61,300 nucleotides of DNA from an uncultured Granulosicoccaceae bacterium (GTDB lineage Bacteria; Pseudomonadota; Gammaproteobacteria; Granulosicoccales; Granulosicoccaceae): contig CALLBO010000034.1 of assembly GCA_937998875.1 (NCBI GenBank), positions 1 to 61,300 on the forward strand, in the 5' to 3' direction. Below, piece after piece: positions 8,077-17,613 of this stretch. The stretch's first letter is position 1, and the number at the start of each line of letters is the position of its first letter. Under the pieces are notes generated by a model. That model was not told where the DNA came from. It did no database searches and saw only the letters and a program-made list of their open reading frames with translations. Position numbers and translations under genes: made by a program.

Positions 8077-9648
8077 TTATCTGCTTTGGGTAATCGTCCA
8101 TTCATAGAAGTTAACGTCACCGGCACCCCAGAAGATCTCTGTGCCTACCAGTACGTTTGCCATGCACCAGTTATCCTGGATCTGAACCGAGTTGCTGTTA
8201 GCACCGAATCGCTCCCGTACCACATGTGCGTTGTCACGCGCCCAGTCAATATAGTCATTCATATAAATGGTACCCGTGGTCTGTGGGTTCTGGGCCACGA
8301 ACGCGATGTAGCGTGGATCAGAATCCTTAGTGTAGACCTTGTAGTCCGCACCACGAATATTCAGGTTGGCAACAAAATCGTTTGGACCAGCCGGCAGTCT
8401 TTCTGCACCGGCGTCAAGCCAGACCATCACTTCATAGGTATGATTTGAACCACCGTTACGGGTGACGATGCCAGTTGAACAATTACCTGCTGCATCTTCT
8501 TCATAGAAGAATGTCTCAACTGCTACGTTTCGCTCACCTGAGATAGTAGTGCCATTGGGGAAGCGGCTGTTGTTGGATGCGTCCACTGTGCGTGAGTCAC
8601 CATACTGAGGTGCGTCGTAAGAATAGTCGATACGAAAAGTCGGCATCTCGCTTAGTCTTACCGGCAGACCGGTTTGAGATTGTGGAGCACTGGTACGGAA
8701 CTCATCTTTAGTACCGTAGATCAGTTCAGGGTAGGACCTTACATAGAAGTCACCGGATGGATTCGGGTTGCCGTTGATGCCAGTGATGCCCGGACCCCAG
8801 TCGTAGTTCCAGCCAACCAAAGCGCCGTTGGTATTGGTATAGATACATTGGTCCCATTCATGCCCTGGAGCTGCGCGGAAAGTACGCCACGCATTGTTAT
8901 GTAGTATGAAGTCGCCAGCGCTGAGGTTTGAGAAGTCATTCGGGTTGCTGCGCGTTGTACATACTTCACCGGTCGAGCCAGACGTCAGCGATGATACACG
9001 GATAACATTTCCGTCTGAACCTGAAGAGAAGCTACCTGCGTCAGTGTCACGATCGCCCTGGGTGCTGTTGTTACCACCGTCAGAAGTACCGCTTGCAGCG
9101 TCGTCTGCAATGCCACCGTCCGAGGTGCTGCTGCCAGCGTCGTCTGAAATACCGCCATCGGAGGTGCTGCTGCCAGCGTCGTCGCTGATCTGCCCGCCGT
9201 CTGATGTGCTGCTACCAGCATCGTCACTGATAGTCTGTCCGCCGTCTGATGTGCTGCTGCCAGCATCGTCACTGATAGTCTGACCACCGTCTGATGTGCT
9301 GCTCCCTGCATCGTCACTGATTACATCATCACCTTTGTCGTCATCTTTATCATCGTCGTTTACCATGATCGAAGTATCGTCGTATTCGTACTTGTCGTCA
9401 TCGTTGCTTGTATCTGATTGGGTGACCACATCAGTCGTTTCAACGCTGTTGTCAGCCGTTGTATCGCCGGTTGCAGTAGTGTCACTGTTAATGCCAGCCG
9501 TTGTATCTTCAGTCGTAACGGTGTTGTCATCACCGTCAAGAGTTGTTTCCGCTTGCTGTGTTGTGACAGTGTCAGTTAACAGTTTCGTGGAGCTGTCACA
9601 GGCGGTAAGCGTAAGAATTATTGCACTTGCGAGTATTGTTTTTTGCAT
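8077..9648 (-). CDS. Lipoprotein with glycoside hydrolase family 12 domain
   Basis: A 523-residue exported lipoprotein. The signal peptide ends in a lipobox (LTAC, Cys17). Residues 18-200 are an acidic Asp/Ser/Thr-rich linker, including six tandem units of 13-15 residues at 110-192. Residues about 235-523 match the GH12 endo-beta-glucanase pattern: RSYPELIYG (304-312), GLPVRLSEM, TYEVMVWLDAG with the expected nucleophile E406, and VGTEIFWGAG with the acid/base E504. GH12 enzymes retain configuration and cut beta-1,4-glucan, mixed-linkage glucan or xyloglucan. Asp follows the lipidated Cys, which in enterobacteria favours inner-membrane retention, so location is uncertain. The Shine-Dalgarno is AAGGA before ATG 9648. 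It is transcribed alone and ends at the 7978-8006 terminator. Confidence 0.88.
   Translation of the reverse strand: MQKTILASAIILTLTACDSSTKLLTDTVTTQQAETTLDGDDNTVTTEDTTAGINSDTTATGDTTADNSVETTDVVTQSDTSNDDDKYEYDDTSIMVNDDDKDDDKGDDVISDDAGSSTSDGGQTISDDAGSSTSDGGQTISDDAGSSTSDGGQISDDAGSSTSDGGISDDAGSSTSDGGIADDAASGTSDGGNNSTQGDRDTDAGSFSSGSDGNVIRVSSLTSGSTGEVCTTRSNPNDFSNLSAGDFILHNNAWRTFRAAPGHEWDQCIYTNTNGALVGWNYDWGPGITGINGNPNPSGDFYVRSYPELIYGTKDEFRTSAPQSQTGLPVRLSEMPTFRIDYSYDAPQYGDSRTVDASNNSRFPNGTTISGERNVAVETFFYEEDAAGNCSTGIVTRNGGSNHTYEVMVWLDAGAERLPAGPNDFVANLNIRGADYKVYTKDSDPRYIAFVAQNPQTTGTIYMNDYIDWARDNAHVVRERFGANSNSVQIQDNWCMANVLVGTEIFWGAGDVNFYEWTITQSR
9073..9321 (-). repeat. Tandem repeat inside the GH12 lipoprotein gene (39-45 bp units)
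   Basis: Six consecutive units encode ISDDAGSSTSDGGQT or its shortened forms (residues 110-192). The first three units are almost identical at DNA level and the later ones lose the QT or Q residues. Such arrays change length by slippage, so the linker length may vary between strains. Confidence 0.9.
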
Positions 9649-10071
9649 TTCTGTAGTCCTTCTAAAAAATCGAACTGTTTATCTGTTGTGATGGCCGGGT
9701 TACGAAACAACCAGCCGAGTGTATCCGGATGTATATTGGTGATCCGGTGGTGTCAGTGCGCGGAGTTTACGACGAAGAGATCGGTGGTGTTGTGTGGTAC
9801 GTACAGTTCTTGAAACATCCAGGCGCGAAAAGTCGGCCGGCGTGATTTAACTGTGAGGGGTGTCTCACTAGAACTGTGAAGTAACGCAACGCCGTTGGCA
9901 TTTCGCGCATTACCTTCCGTGAGTGAGAGAGCGGAGATCATTGCAATCCACGCATTACTAAGCCGTGCAGGCATTGAACACCGAACCGGGATTTAGCTAC
10001 CCTGCTAACACTGCATCCAGCTCTGTGGATGTGATCTTACTATAGGCTGCAGAACCTGATCTGATGCCGGG
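9649..10071. other. Intergenic region between metH end and GH12 gene start
   Basis: 423 bases with no gene I can support. The part next to 9648 must hold the promoter of the GH12 gene. The only longer frame (9753-9974, minus) has no ribosome binding site or recognisable motif. I see no clear terminator for metH. Confidence 0.6.
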
Positions 10072-13000
10072 TTATGCGGCGTCAGCTTTGGAGTTGCTGG
10101 TCTTTTCGCTTTCATCCGCTGGTTCATAAGCGAGACTTGAAGCCAACCATTTCTCTGCGACCTCAACGCTAAGGTTGCGTCTGGAAGCGTAATCGATGAT
10201 TTGATCATTGCCGAGTTTACCCACGCCGAAGTAACGACTTTCAGGGTGAGAAAAATACCAACCGCTAACTGAAGATGCAGGCCACATTGCCAGCGATTCT
10301 GTCAGTGAAATGCCAGTGTGTTTCTCTACATCAAGTATTTCCCAGAGAATTGGCTTTTGGGTATGGTCGGGGCAAGCAGGATATCCGCTTGCAGGCCGAA
10401 TGCCGCGATACTTCTCGGCAATCACTTCATCCTGAGTGAGTGACTCATCAGCTGCATAACCCCAGAGATTCAGTCTGACTTCACGATGCAGATACTCGGC
10501 AAAGGCTTCTGCAAACCGATCACCAATCGCTTTAGCCATGATGCTCGAATATGTGTCGTTGGCCTGATCATATTCATTGACTAACTCATCGAGTCCGATG
10601 CCTGCGGTCACTGCAAAGCAGCCGAGGTGGTCAGTTACGTTTGCAGAGGTCGGGGCGATGAAGTCTGCCAGTGCCATGTTCGGCTTGCCTGATGGCAGAG
10701 GTGTTTGCTGACGAAGACCGGGCAAAGTGGCCAGAATGGTATCGGGCTTTTCAGGGTGGTAGATCTCTATATCGTCTGCGTTGACAGAGTTGGCCGGAAA
10801 TATACCCATCACACCGCTTGCGGTGATCTCCGGACGGTCAATGAATATCTGAATCATCTGTTGCGCATCATTAAAAAGCTCGGTTGCCTGTTCGCCAAGC
10901 TTACTGTCACTGAGAATACGTGGGTATTTACCCTTGAGTTGCCAGGTATGAAAAAATGGAGTCCAGTCGATGTAAGCGGCAAGTGTCTTGAAAGAGATGT
11001 TTTCAATAGTTTTGATACCGGTCATTGCTGGTTTTGCAGGAGGAGTAGTGCTCCAGTCAGTCTTAAATGAATTTGCGCGTGCTTTTTCAATTGATAGCAG
11101 TTGGCGCTGTTCATTTTGCTGTGTAAAGCGCTCACGAACTTTTGCATAGTCCTGTTTTAATTCCCCAAAGAACTCATCTCTGTGCTCATCACTTATCAGT
11201 TTGCTTGCGACGCTGACACTGCGCGACGCATCGGCCACATAGACGACCGGGTGATCGTAGTGCGGTGCAATTTTGACTGCAGTGTGCATCTTTGATGTAG
11301 TTGCACCTCCAATCATTACGGGGATATCGAGCTTGCGGCGCTGCATTTCCTTGGCAAAGTTCGACATCTCTTCAAGTGAAGGAGTTATCAGCCCGGACAA
11401 GCCGATAATATCTACTTTCTCCTCAAGTGCAGTTTCAATGATCTTGTCCGCAGGTACCATCACACCGAGGTCTATCACTTCGTAACCATTGCACTGTAAG
11501 ACAACGCCGACGATATTTTTACCTATGTCGTGTACATCGCCTTTTACAGTTGCCATTAAAATTTTGCCACTGCTGGAAGACTCCTGACCTTCCTTCTCTG
11601 CATCCATGAAAGGTAGCAGCCACGCGACTGCTCGTTTCATGACGCGTGCTGACTTGACAACCTGAGGCAGAAACATTTTTCCCTCACCAAACAGATCTCC
11701 GACAACATTCATACCGTCCATCAACGGCCCTTCGATTACGTGTAGTGGCCGGTCATACTGTAGTCGAGCTTCTTCAGTGTCTTCTTCGATGTAGTCTGCA
11801 ATACCTTTTACCAGTGCATGAGAGAGTCTCTCGGCAACTGGCAGTTCGCGCCACTCCTGATTGCGAACTTCTACTTCTGCATTGTCACCGCGATAGTTTT
11901 CTGCAATTTCGAGTAATCTCTCGGTTGCATTTTCAGAGCGGTTGAGTACAACATCTTCTACTCGTGTTTTAAGATCTTCTGGAATGTCTTCATAAATTGC
12001 CAATTGGCCGGCGTTGACGATACCCATTTTCATACCGGCCTTGATTGCGTGATACAGAAACACAGAGTGGATTGCTTCACGGACGGTATTGTTGCCACGG
12101 AATGAAAAAGATACGTTGGATACCCCACCACTGACCATTGCATGTGGCAGTGTTTCAGTTATCTGGCGGGTGGCTTCAATGAATGCGATGCCATAATCAT
12201 TATGCTCTTCAATACCTGTTGCGACAGCGAAAATATTTGGATCAAAGATGATGTCCTGTGGCAGAAAGTCGACTTCGTTGACAAGAATGTTGTAGGCACG
12301 AGTACAAATACTGACCTTGCTCTCAGTTGAGTCTGCCTGGCCGTTTTCATCAAACGCCATCACAACCACGGCAGCACCGTGCTTCTGACAAAGGCGTGCA
12401 TGGCGGATGAACTCCTCTTTGCCTTCTTTCAGGCTGATCGAATTTACAATACACTTTCCCTGTGCGCATTTGAGTCCGGCTTCTATTACGTCCCATTTCG
12501 AGCTATCGATCATTAGCGGCACTTTTGCGATGTCCGGCTCGCCTGCTATCAGCTTAACAAAGCGTTCCATGGCGGCTTTCGAATCAAGTAAGCCTTCATC
12601 CATGTTGATATCAACGATCTGCGCACCGTTCTCCACTTGTTGTCTGGCGACTTCAAGCGCTTTTTCATAGTCTCCTTCAACAATGAGTCGTTTGAATACA
12701 GCAGAGCCGGTAACGTTGGTGCGTTCACCGACATTGACGAACAGGCTATCCTGATTAACAGTGCATGGTTCGAGACCGGATAAACGACACGCTACACCTA
12801 TTTCCGGTATTACTCTTGGTTGAACAATTTCCAACGCTTCTGCAATTGCCTGGATATGGTCCGGTGTAGTACCGCAACAACCGCCGACGATGTTCAGAAA
12901 ACCCGATTCTGCCCATTCTTTGATATGTTCGACCATTTGCTCTGGTGTTTCATCGTAGCCACCAAATGCATTTGGCAATCCGGCATTTGGATGCGCTGAA

Positions 13001-13794
13001 ACGGATGTGTTTGCAACCCGCGAAAGTTCTGCGACATATTGGCGCAGATCCTTTGGGCCCAGTGCGCAGTTGAGGCCGACTGAAACTGGTTTTGCATGTT
13101 GAACAGAGTTCCAGAACGCTTCCGTGGTTTGACCGCTTAACGTTCTGCCTGAGGCATCGGTAATTGTTCCGGAGATCATGACGGGTGTGTCCACACCGGT
13201 GTCTTCAATGAGTTGTCGAACCGCAAAGATCGCAGCTTTGGCGTTCAACGTATCGAAGATAGTTTCTATCATCAGGATATCTGCACCACCCTCCAGTAAG
13301 GCGATAGATGCTTCGGTGTAGTTGTCTACCAGTTCGTCGAACGTGACGTTGCGATAACCCGGGTCGTTCACATCAGGTGAAATTGACGCGGTACGATTTG
13401 TCGGGCCGAGTACACCAGCGACCAATCGGGGTTTATCTTCGGTGGAATATTTATCCGCTGCCGCTTTTGCAAGTTTTGCAGATTCCCGGTTTATGCGAAT
13501 GACCTGATCTTCCATGCTGTAATCGGCCATTGCGATGCGAGTGGCGTTGAAAGTATTGGTCTCGATGATATCGGCGCCAGCCGCGAGGTAGTCCTCATGG
13601 ATTTGCGAAATCAGATCGGGGCGGGTGAGCGACAGAAGGTCATTGTTGCCTCGCAATTCCGATGCGTGATCACAGAACTCTTTGCCCCGATAATCGGACT
13701 CTTCGAGCTCAAATTTCTGGATCATGGTGCCCATCGCACCGTCCAGAATCAAAATTCTATCCTTTAAGATATTGATAATATTAGTTTTTGTCAT
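10072..13794 (-). CDS. metH: Cobalamin-dependent methionine synthase
   Basis: A 1240-residue, full-length MetH. It transfers a methyl group from 5-methyltetrahydrofolate through methylcobalamin to homocysteine. The homocysteine domain is at 1 to about 325, with zinc cysteines in GLNCALGP and at C306-C307 ([10 protein letters not shown]). The pterin domain spans about 350-620. The cobalamin domain follows, with the lower-ligand motif GDVHDIGKN and H755. The C-terminal SAM-binding activation domain contains [12 protein letters not shown]. All four modules are intact. The gene is a single unit divergent from the SDR at 13963. No cobalamin or SAM riboswitch is apparent in the 168-base upstream gap. 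Confidence 0.98.
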   Translation of the reverse strand: MTKTNIINILKDRILILDGAMGTMIQKFELEESDYRGKEFCDHASELRGNNDLLSLTRPDLISQIHEDYLAAGADIIETNTFNATRIAMADYSMEDQVIRINRESAKLAKAAADKYSTEDKPRLVAGVLGPTNRTASISPDVNDPGYRNVTFDELVDNYTEASIALLEGGADILMIETIFDTLNAKAAIFAVRQLIEDTGVDTPVMISGTITDASGRTLSGQTTEAFWNSVQHAKPVSVGLNCALGPKDLRQYVAELSRVANTSVSAHPNAGLPNAFGGYDETPEQMVEHIKEWAESGFLNIVGGCCGTTPDHIQAIAEALEIVQPRVIPEIGVACRLSGLEPCTVNQDSLFVNVGERTNVTGSAVFKRLIVEGDYEKALEVARQQVENGAQIVDINMDEGLLDSKAAMERFVKLIAGEPDIAKVPLMIDSSKWDVIEAGLKCAQGKCIVNSISLKEGKEEFIRHARLCQKHGAAVVVMAFDENGQADSTESKVSICTRAYNILVNEVDFLPQDIIFDPNIFAVATGIEEHNDYGIAFIEATRQITETLPHAMVSGGVSNVSFSFRGNNTVREAIHSVFLYHAIKAGMKMGIVNAGQLAIYEDIPEDLKTRVEDVVLNRSENATERLLEIAENYRGDNAEVEVRNQEWRELPVAERLSHALVKGIADYIEEDTEEARLQYDRPLHVIEGPLMDGMNVVGDLFGEGKMFLPQVVKSARVMKRAVAWLLPFMDAEKEGQESSSSGKILMATVKGDVHDIGKNIVGVVLQCNGYEVIDLGVMVPADKIIETALEEKVDIIGLSGLITPSLEEMSNFAKEMQRRKLDIPVMIGGATTSKMHTAVKIAPHYDHPVVYVADASRSVSVASKLISDEHRDEFFGELKQDYAKVRERFTQQNEQRQLLSIEKARANSFKTDWSTTPPAKPAMTGIKTIENISFKTLAAYIDWTPFFHTWQLKGKYPRILSDSKLGEQATELFNDAQQMIQIFIDRPEITASGVMGIFPANSVNADDIEIYHPEKPDTILATLPGLRQQTPLPSGKPNMALADFIAPTSANVTDHLGCFAVTAGIGLDELVNEYDQANDTYSSIMAKAIGDRFAEAFAEYLHREVRLNLWGYAADESLTQDEVIAEKYRGIRPASGYPACPDHTQKPILWEILDVEKHTGISLTESLAMWPASSVSGWYFSHPESRYFGVGKLGNDQIIDYASRRNLSVEVAEKWLASSLAYEPADESEKTSNSKADAA

Positions 13795-13962
13795 CAGTTG
13801 ATCGTAGGAGGTTCCGGGATAGATTTAATATAGCAAGAAATGCACATATAAAGATATGTTTATGTAGTTATTTGATCTAATCGGAAAAGTTACCTTCTTG
13901 GTCAGGTGCGCTTGAGCCTGTTTTTGGAACCCCCTATGCTGCTGTCAAGATGAGGGTAAAAA

Positions 13963-14679
13963 ATGAAGATAGTGATTTTTGGCGGGAGTGGCGGCATCGG
14001 GTCAGCGCTGGTTGAAAAAGTAGCAGAGGTTTTCCCTCAGGCTTCCGTATCAGCCACTTGGCACCGGTCTGCCCCTCCGGCAGATTCGGCAGCCCATTGG
14101 TCTCGGGTTGACCTGCGGTCTGAAGACAGCATCCGGCAATACTCCACTCGGTTCGAGCAGGTGCACTGGATTATCAATGCATCGGGTTTGTTGCATGTTG
14201 ATAAACAGATGCCGGAAAAATCATTGCAACAGCTTGAGCCGGAATTCTTTATGCGCAACGTGCAGCTTAATGCATTGTCGACATTACTTATCGCGAAGCA
14301 CTTTAGACATGTGTTAAAAAAAACTGAAACCAGCGAGGTTACAAGTCATTTTGCAACCGTGTCTGCTAGGGTTGGCAGTATTGAAGATAATCGCCTGGGC
14401 GGGTGGTACAGCTACCGATGTTCAAAGGCAGCATTGAACATGGCGATTAAAAATATAAGTATAGAGTGGCAGCGTACGTTGCCGCAGGTTTGTGTTACTG
14501 CATTACATCCGGGTACTACAGATACAGCGTTGTCTGAACCGTTTCAGCGTAATGTTCCTGATGGCAGGTTGTTTACACCTGAAAAAGTCGCAGATTGTTT
14601 TGTCACGCTTATGTTGCAACTTACCGCTAAAGAAACCGGTAGGTTTCTGACTTATGATGGTGATTTAATTCCATGGTAG
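13963..14679 (+). CDS. Short-chain dehydrogenase, C-factor (CsgA)-like
   Basis: A 238-residue classical SDR. The nucleotide-binding glycine motif is GGSGGIG at 7-13. Catalytic residues appear as S134 (TVSARVGS), Y151 and K155 (YSYRCSKAALNM). The short, variable C-terminus and the HPGTTDT segment resemble the C-factor group. The substrate is not predictable. Its last seven bases overlap the start of the DUF2256 gene, so the two are translationally coupled. Confidence 0.88.
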   Translation: MKIVIFGGSGGIGSALVEKVAEVFPQASVSATWHRSAPPADSAAHWSRVDLRSEDSIRQYSTRFEQVHWIINASGLLHVDKQMPEKSLQQLEPEFFMRNVQLNALSTLLIAKHFRHVLKKTETSEVTSHFATVSARVGSIEDNRLGGWYSYRCSKAALNMAIKNISIEWQRTLPQVCVTALHPGTTDTALSEPFQRNVPDGRLFTPEKVADCFVTLMLQLTAKETGRFLTYDGDLIPW

Positions 14680-14834
14680 AGAGGACCAGCCGGAACAAGG
14701 TCGTAAAGAAAACCGATCTTCCCGTAAAAACATGTGTAGTTTGTCAACGTCCGTTTACCTGGCGCAGGAAGTGGGCACGTTGTTGGGATGAGGTGAAGTA
14801 CTGTTCCAGGAGATGTTCAGGCCAGAGGAAGTAG
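14673..14834 (+). CDS. DUF2256 small zinc-finger-like protein
   Basis: A 53-residue protein. The frame from ATG 14673 to TAG 14832-14834 encodes LPVKTCVVCQRPFTWRRKW followed by DEVKYCSRRC, the highly conserved DUF2256 signature. Cysteines at 21, 24, 44 and 48 (CX2C...CX3C) suggest one zinc site. The protein is very basic (about 15 Lys/Arg). The start overlaps the SDR stop by 7 bases. DUF2256 genes are often found near cryptochrome/photolyase and SDR genes, and a photolyase lies about 2.8 kb away here; the functional link is inference. Confidence 0.88.
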   Translation: MVERTSRNKVVKKTDLPVKTCVVCQRPFTWRRKWARCWDEVKYCSRRCSGQRK

Positions 14835-15049
14835 AAATATTGTTCTAAACAAGCGGTTTAATCGCAAATCGGATATCCAGCCCGGACTATTCGCGAATTC
14901 TATTGCTTCCCGCGTAATCGTTGTTTTTTAAAACGATTTTCTTCTGTTGCAAAATATCAATTGAGTAACCCTGGCAAGACATGTGTAACCATAGGGCCTA
15001 CTAACAGTGTTACAGTGCCAGAGAATGTGGCGTTGGAAGGTCTTTACAA

Positions 15050-15403
15050 TTGAGTAAGCACGAAAAAATTGACTATATAGAACTGCCGGCCAACGATATA
15101 GCCGCCAATAAGGATTTTTTCAGCAAAGCCTTCGGGTGGGAGTTTGAAGACTTCGGCGATGATTATACCGCATTCGCGAATCAAGGTGTCGATGGGGGCT
15201 TCTACAAAGCAGATTTGAAATCTGTTGCGTCTAACGGCAGTGCACTGGTTGTTTTTCTGAGTGAGGATCTTGAAGCGACAGAGCAAAAGATCATCGACTG
15301 CGGTGGCAGTATAGTGCAGGACATATTCTCGTTTCCCGGTGGTCGTCGATTCCACTTCACTGATCCTTGTGGAAACGAATATGCTGCCTGGTGTAAGAGT
15401 TAG
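15050..15403 (+). CDS. VOC family (glyoxalase/bleomycin-resistance-like) protein
   Basis: A 117-residue single VOC module: KIDYIELPANDIAANKDFF at the start, then GGFYKAD and FHFTDPCGNEYAAW, the usual paired beta-alpha-beta-beta-beta pattern. It starts with TTG at 15050, preceded by GGAAGG. No earlier in-frame ATG fits. Its stop overlaps the stop of the convergent gene (15400) by four bases. The enzymatic role is unknown; such short VOC proteins are often metal-dependent lyases or antibiotic-binding proteins. Confidence 0.85.
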   Translation: MSKHEKIDYIELPANDIAANKDFFSKAFGWEFEDFGDDYTAFANQGVDGGFYKADLKSVASNGSALVVFLSEDLEATEQKIIDCGGSIVQDIFSFPGGRRFHFTDPCGNEYAAWCKS

Positions 15404-16587
15404 TACCCGAAAAAATCGTAAATATCAGAATCGCTCATCCCACCCGTTACTCCCGAGCGATACATGATATCCATCATTACCTTACCGCTGTCACTGTATT
15501 CCTGAGTGTAACTCCAGAGTTGATAGAACATCGAGTCGGGCTCATAATCATCATTGCTTAGTCCCAGTGATTGGGTAATTTCTTCCCTGAGCAAATGATC
15601 CTTGGCCAACTGATCATAGTTCTCATCAATTAGTATAATTGCATCCGCTATTGTGAATGCATCGCGTGCCTGACTGTAGTAGTAGAAGTAGCGAAAAAAA
15701 CCTGCCTGTCCGGCTGGAACAGTCATATTTGCGATATCGTTAAAGTCACTCTGAACTGCTATATGAATGTCAATATCAGCGTCTCCGTCGACCTCCGTGA
15801 ACGACAAGTCGGTAAGCTGTGATAATTCTGAGAACACAGATACTGTTGTTGAATACGACTGTCTGCTGTAGTTTCCCTGAATTGACCATGTAACAGATGC
15901 GCCGTTCGGGTACTTAAAGAGCGTGTGTCTGTTACCGGAAAATTCATTGATCGTTGTCAAATTTACAAACCGGTCTATTTCTGCACGCGAATAACCAGGC
16001 CCGGTAACTATGCCATCGAGTTCGGTGTTTGACTCTGACGTAAGGCAGGAAGCTTCGCCGTTCCATCCCCAACCATCGCCGTCATCATCAATACACACCG
16101 CGCTGATCGCATCACTGGCTGTTTCTGCGTTATTGTCTGTAGCCAGACAGGAGCCTGCGCCGTCCCATCCCCAACCATCCCCGTCTTCATCGATACATTC
16201 TGGTGCAGCAGGCACTGCATTGTCGTCTGCGGTATCAGCTGGAATCTCACACGAGCCGGTCAGATCACTCCATCCCCAGCCGTCGCCGTCCGTATCGATG
16301 CATGGTTCATTTGAACTATCCGAAGCGATTGGGATGTCGAGGGTAGCCACCCTGCAAGAGGCTGATCCATTCCATCCCCAGCCATCGTTGAAAGGGGGAG
16401 TATCTATACATTCTGAGGCTGAAGGTGCTGCCACTACACAACTTGCAAAGTTCTCCCAACCATAGCCATCCCCATCTGCATCCGAGGTGCTGAAGGAGCA
16501 CTCGTTTGTAACTTGTGCCTGAACCAATGGCACATGAACAGAGACTGATAGAAAAACCGCCAATAAAACTGCGTATTTGGACTTCAT
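15400..16587 (-). CDS. Secreted protein with five DGDG(W/Y)GW motif units and a DUF2927-like domain
   Basis: A 395-residue exported protein with a Sec signal peptide (cleavage after VQA, about residue 24). Residues 30-181 hold five Cys-bracketed units: C30-C50, C60-C78, C96-C113, C131-C147 and C165-C181. Each has a core like CIDDDGDGWGWNGEASC; unit 2 has lost the first DG. The Asp/Gly core suggests calcium loops closed by a disulfide. The C-terminal part (about 200-395) contains HLLREEITQSLGLSND (about 331-346), resembling the REE.TQ.LG signature of DUF2927, a putative zinc peptidase family. The role is unknown; it is likely periplasmic or extracellular. Its stop overlaps that of the VOC gene by four bases. 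Confidence 0.8.
   Translation of the reverse strand: MKSKYAVLLAVFLSVSVHVPLVQAQVTNECSFSTSDADGDGYGWENFASCVVAAPSASECIDTPPFNDGWGWNGSASCRVATLDIPIASDSSNEPCIDTDGDGWGWSDLTGSCEIPADTADDNAVPAAPECIDEDGDGWGWDGAGSCLATDNNAETASDAISAVCIDDDGDGWGWNGEASCLTSESNTELDGIVTGPGYSRAEIDRFVNLTTINEFSGNRHTLFKYPNGASVTWSIQGNYSRQSYSTTVSVFSELSQLTDLSFTEVDGDADIDIHIAVQSDFNDIANMTVPAGQAGFFRYFYYYSQARDAFTIADAIILIDENYDQLAKDHLLREEITQSLGLSNDDYEPDSMFYQLWSYTQEYSDSGKVMMDIMYRSGVTGGMSDSDIYDFFGY
16045..16500 (-). repeat. Five-unit coding repeat (DGDG-W/Y-GW cysteine modules)
   Basis: Encodes residues 30-181 of the secreted protein: five 17-21-residue modules separated by 9-18-residue acidic spacers. A sixth copy of the same module is found in an unrelated DUF11 protein at about 30785-30847. 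Confidence 0.85.
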
Positions 16588-16830
16588 CTTTCAACCTTGA
16601 GGTGGATCTGCTGAACGTAGCGCACTGAAATCATGCCAATAGGGTTCACAGAGTAAGTTGTGCCGGACTAGCGTTATTACGTACTTGAACGGCCAGACTG
16701 ACAGTCAATGCTAGCGTCATGACAAATAAATGTCCAGCAGCGAGGTTTGCAGTCAGGCAATGAGTCGCGGTTTTCGTTCCCTGTGCGTTGCGCGAGACGC
16801 GCCAGCGAGTTCAGCGTTCCCCGGTTTTGA

Positions 16831-17592
16831 TCAACTGAGTTCTATGTGCCTGCCATTGATTGATTTACCGGCATCGCTCAGTAGATAGTGGAATGCCGCC
16901 AGTTTTTCTTCCGGGGTGGGAATACTGTTTGGGTCTTCACCCGGGTAGGCGGAGCTTCTGAGGTTAGTGCGCATCGGCCCGGGATTGATTGCATTGCAGG
17001 TAAGCTTAGCCTTGTTGTCTGGTTGGGTGCTGGTATCGAGTTCGTCGGCAATGATTCGCATTGCCGTTTCGGTTGATGCTTTGCTGATGCCGTAAGCACC
17101 CCAGTAGGCGGTTGTTTTCCTGTCTGTTGTAAAGACGATGCTACCGTCGCCTGTGGTGCGCATTAACGGCAGCAAACTGCGGGTCAGCAGGATCGGTGCA
17201 TGCAGATTTGTAGCAAAAGTCTCCTGCCATGATTTTGCATCCAGATGATCGATGGGCGATATCTGCCCGAGTGTAGCAGCGCAATGAACGATGCCATGTA
17301 AACCTTTAAATACCTCTTCAATAGTTTGTGCGAGCTGCTTGTAGTCATCAATGGTTGCACCACGTAAATCCAGCGGATACAAACCGGGTTGTTTACCGGT
17401 CTCAGCTTCAATTTCATCGTGAATCTGGTTGAGTTTGTTTTGATTGTTATCCAGGAGTACGAGTTCAGCACCAAACTGTGCGGCACTCTTTGCAATGGCA
17501 CCACCAAGTCCACCAGCAGCACCGGTGATAAGAATGGTTTTGCCTGCCAGCTCATCAGGTTCTGGTTGGTAGTTATTGGCTAGTTCTGGCAC
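16831..17592 (-). CDS. Short-chain dehydrogenase, YciK-like
   Basis: A 253-residue SDR with the glycine motif TGAAGGLG at 23-30 and the catalytic pair Y167/K171 (WGAYGISKAS). The WGAY-SK context and the C-terminal pattern are close to enterobacterial YciK. The position of the usual catalytic Ser reads VFTTDRKTT (153-161), so Thr155 or Thr156 replaces Ser. It lies 21 bases after the photolyase gene on the same strand, so the two are probably co-transcribed. The substrate is unknown. Confidence 0.85.
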   Translation of the reverse strand: MPELANNYQPEPDELAGKTILITGAAGGLGGAIAKSAAQFGAELVLLDNNQNKLNQIHDEIEAETGKQPGLYPLDLRGATIDDYKQLAQTIEEVFKGLHGIVHCAATLGQISPIDHLDAKSWQETFATNLHAPILLTRSLLPLMRTTGDGSIVFTTDRKTTAYWGAYGISKASTETAMRIIADELDTSTQPDNKAKLTCNAINPGPMRTNLRSSAYPGEDPNSIPTPEEKLAAFHYLLSDAGKSINGRHIELS

Positions 17593-17613
17593 GTTATTGC
17601 CCGCTGATTTGCA

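Noticed and set aside
9073..9321. Regular repeats that could be taken for a CRISPR-like array
   Set aside because: The units are contiguous, in frame and translated into a peptide linker; there are no unique spacers.
9753..9974. 73-residue minus-strand frame between metH and the GH12 gene
   Set aside because: No ribosome binding site, no recognisable motif, unnatural composition; most likely chance in a 423-base gap.
13795..13962. Possible cobalamin or SAM riboswitch upstream of metH
   Set aside because: The gap is only 168 bases and shows no B12-box or SAM-riboswitch core that I can recognise.
14916..14942. AT-rich hairpin AATCGTT/AACGATT followed by T's after the DUF2256 gene
   Set aside because: The stem is only seven AT-rich pairs with a nine-base loop; too weak to call a terminator.
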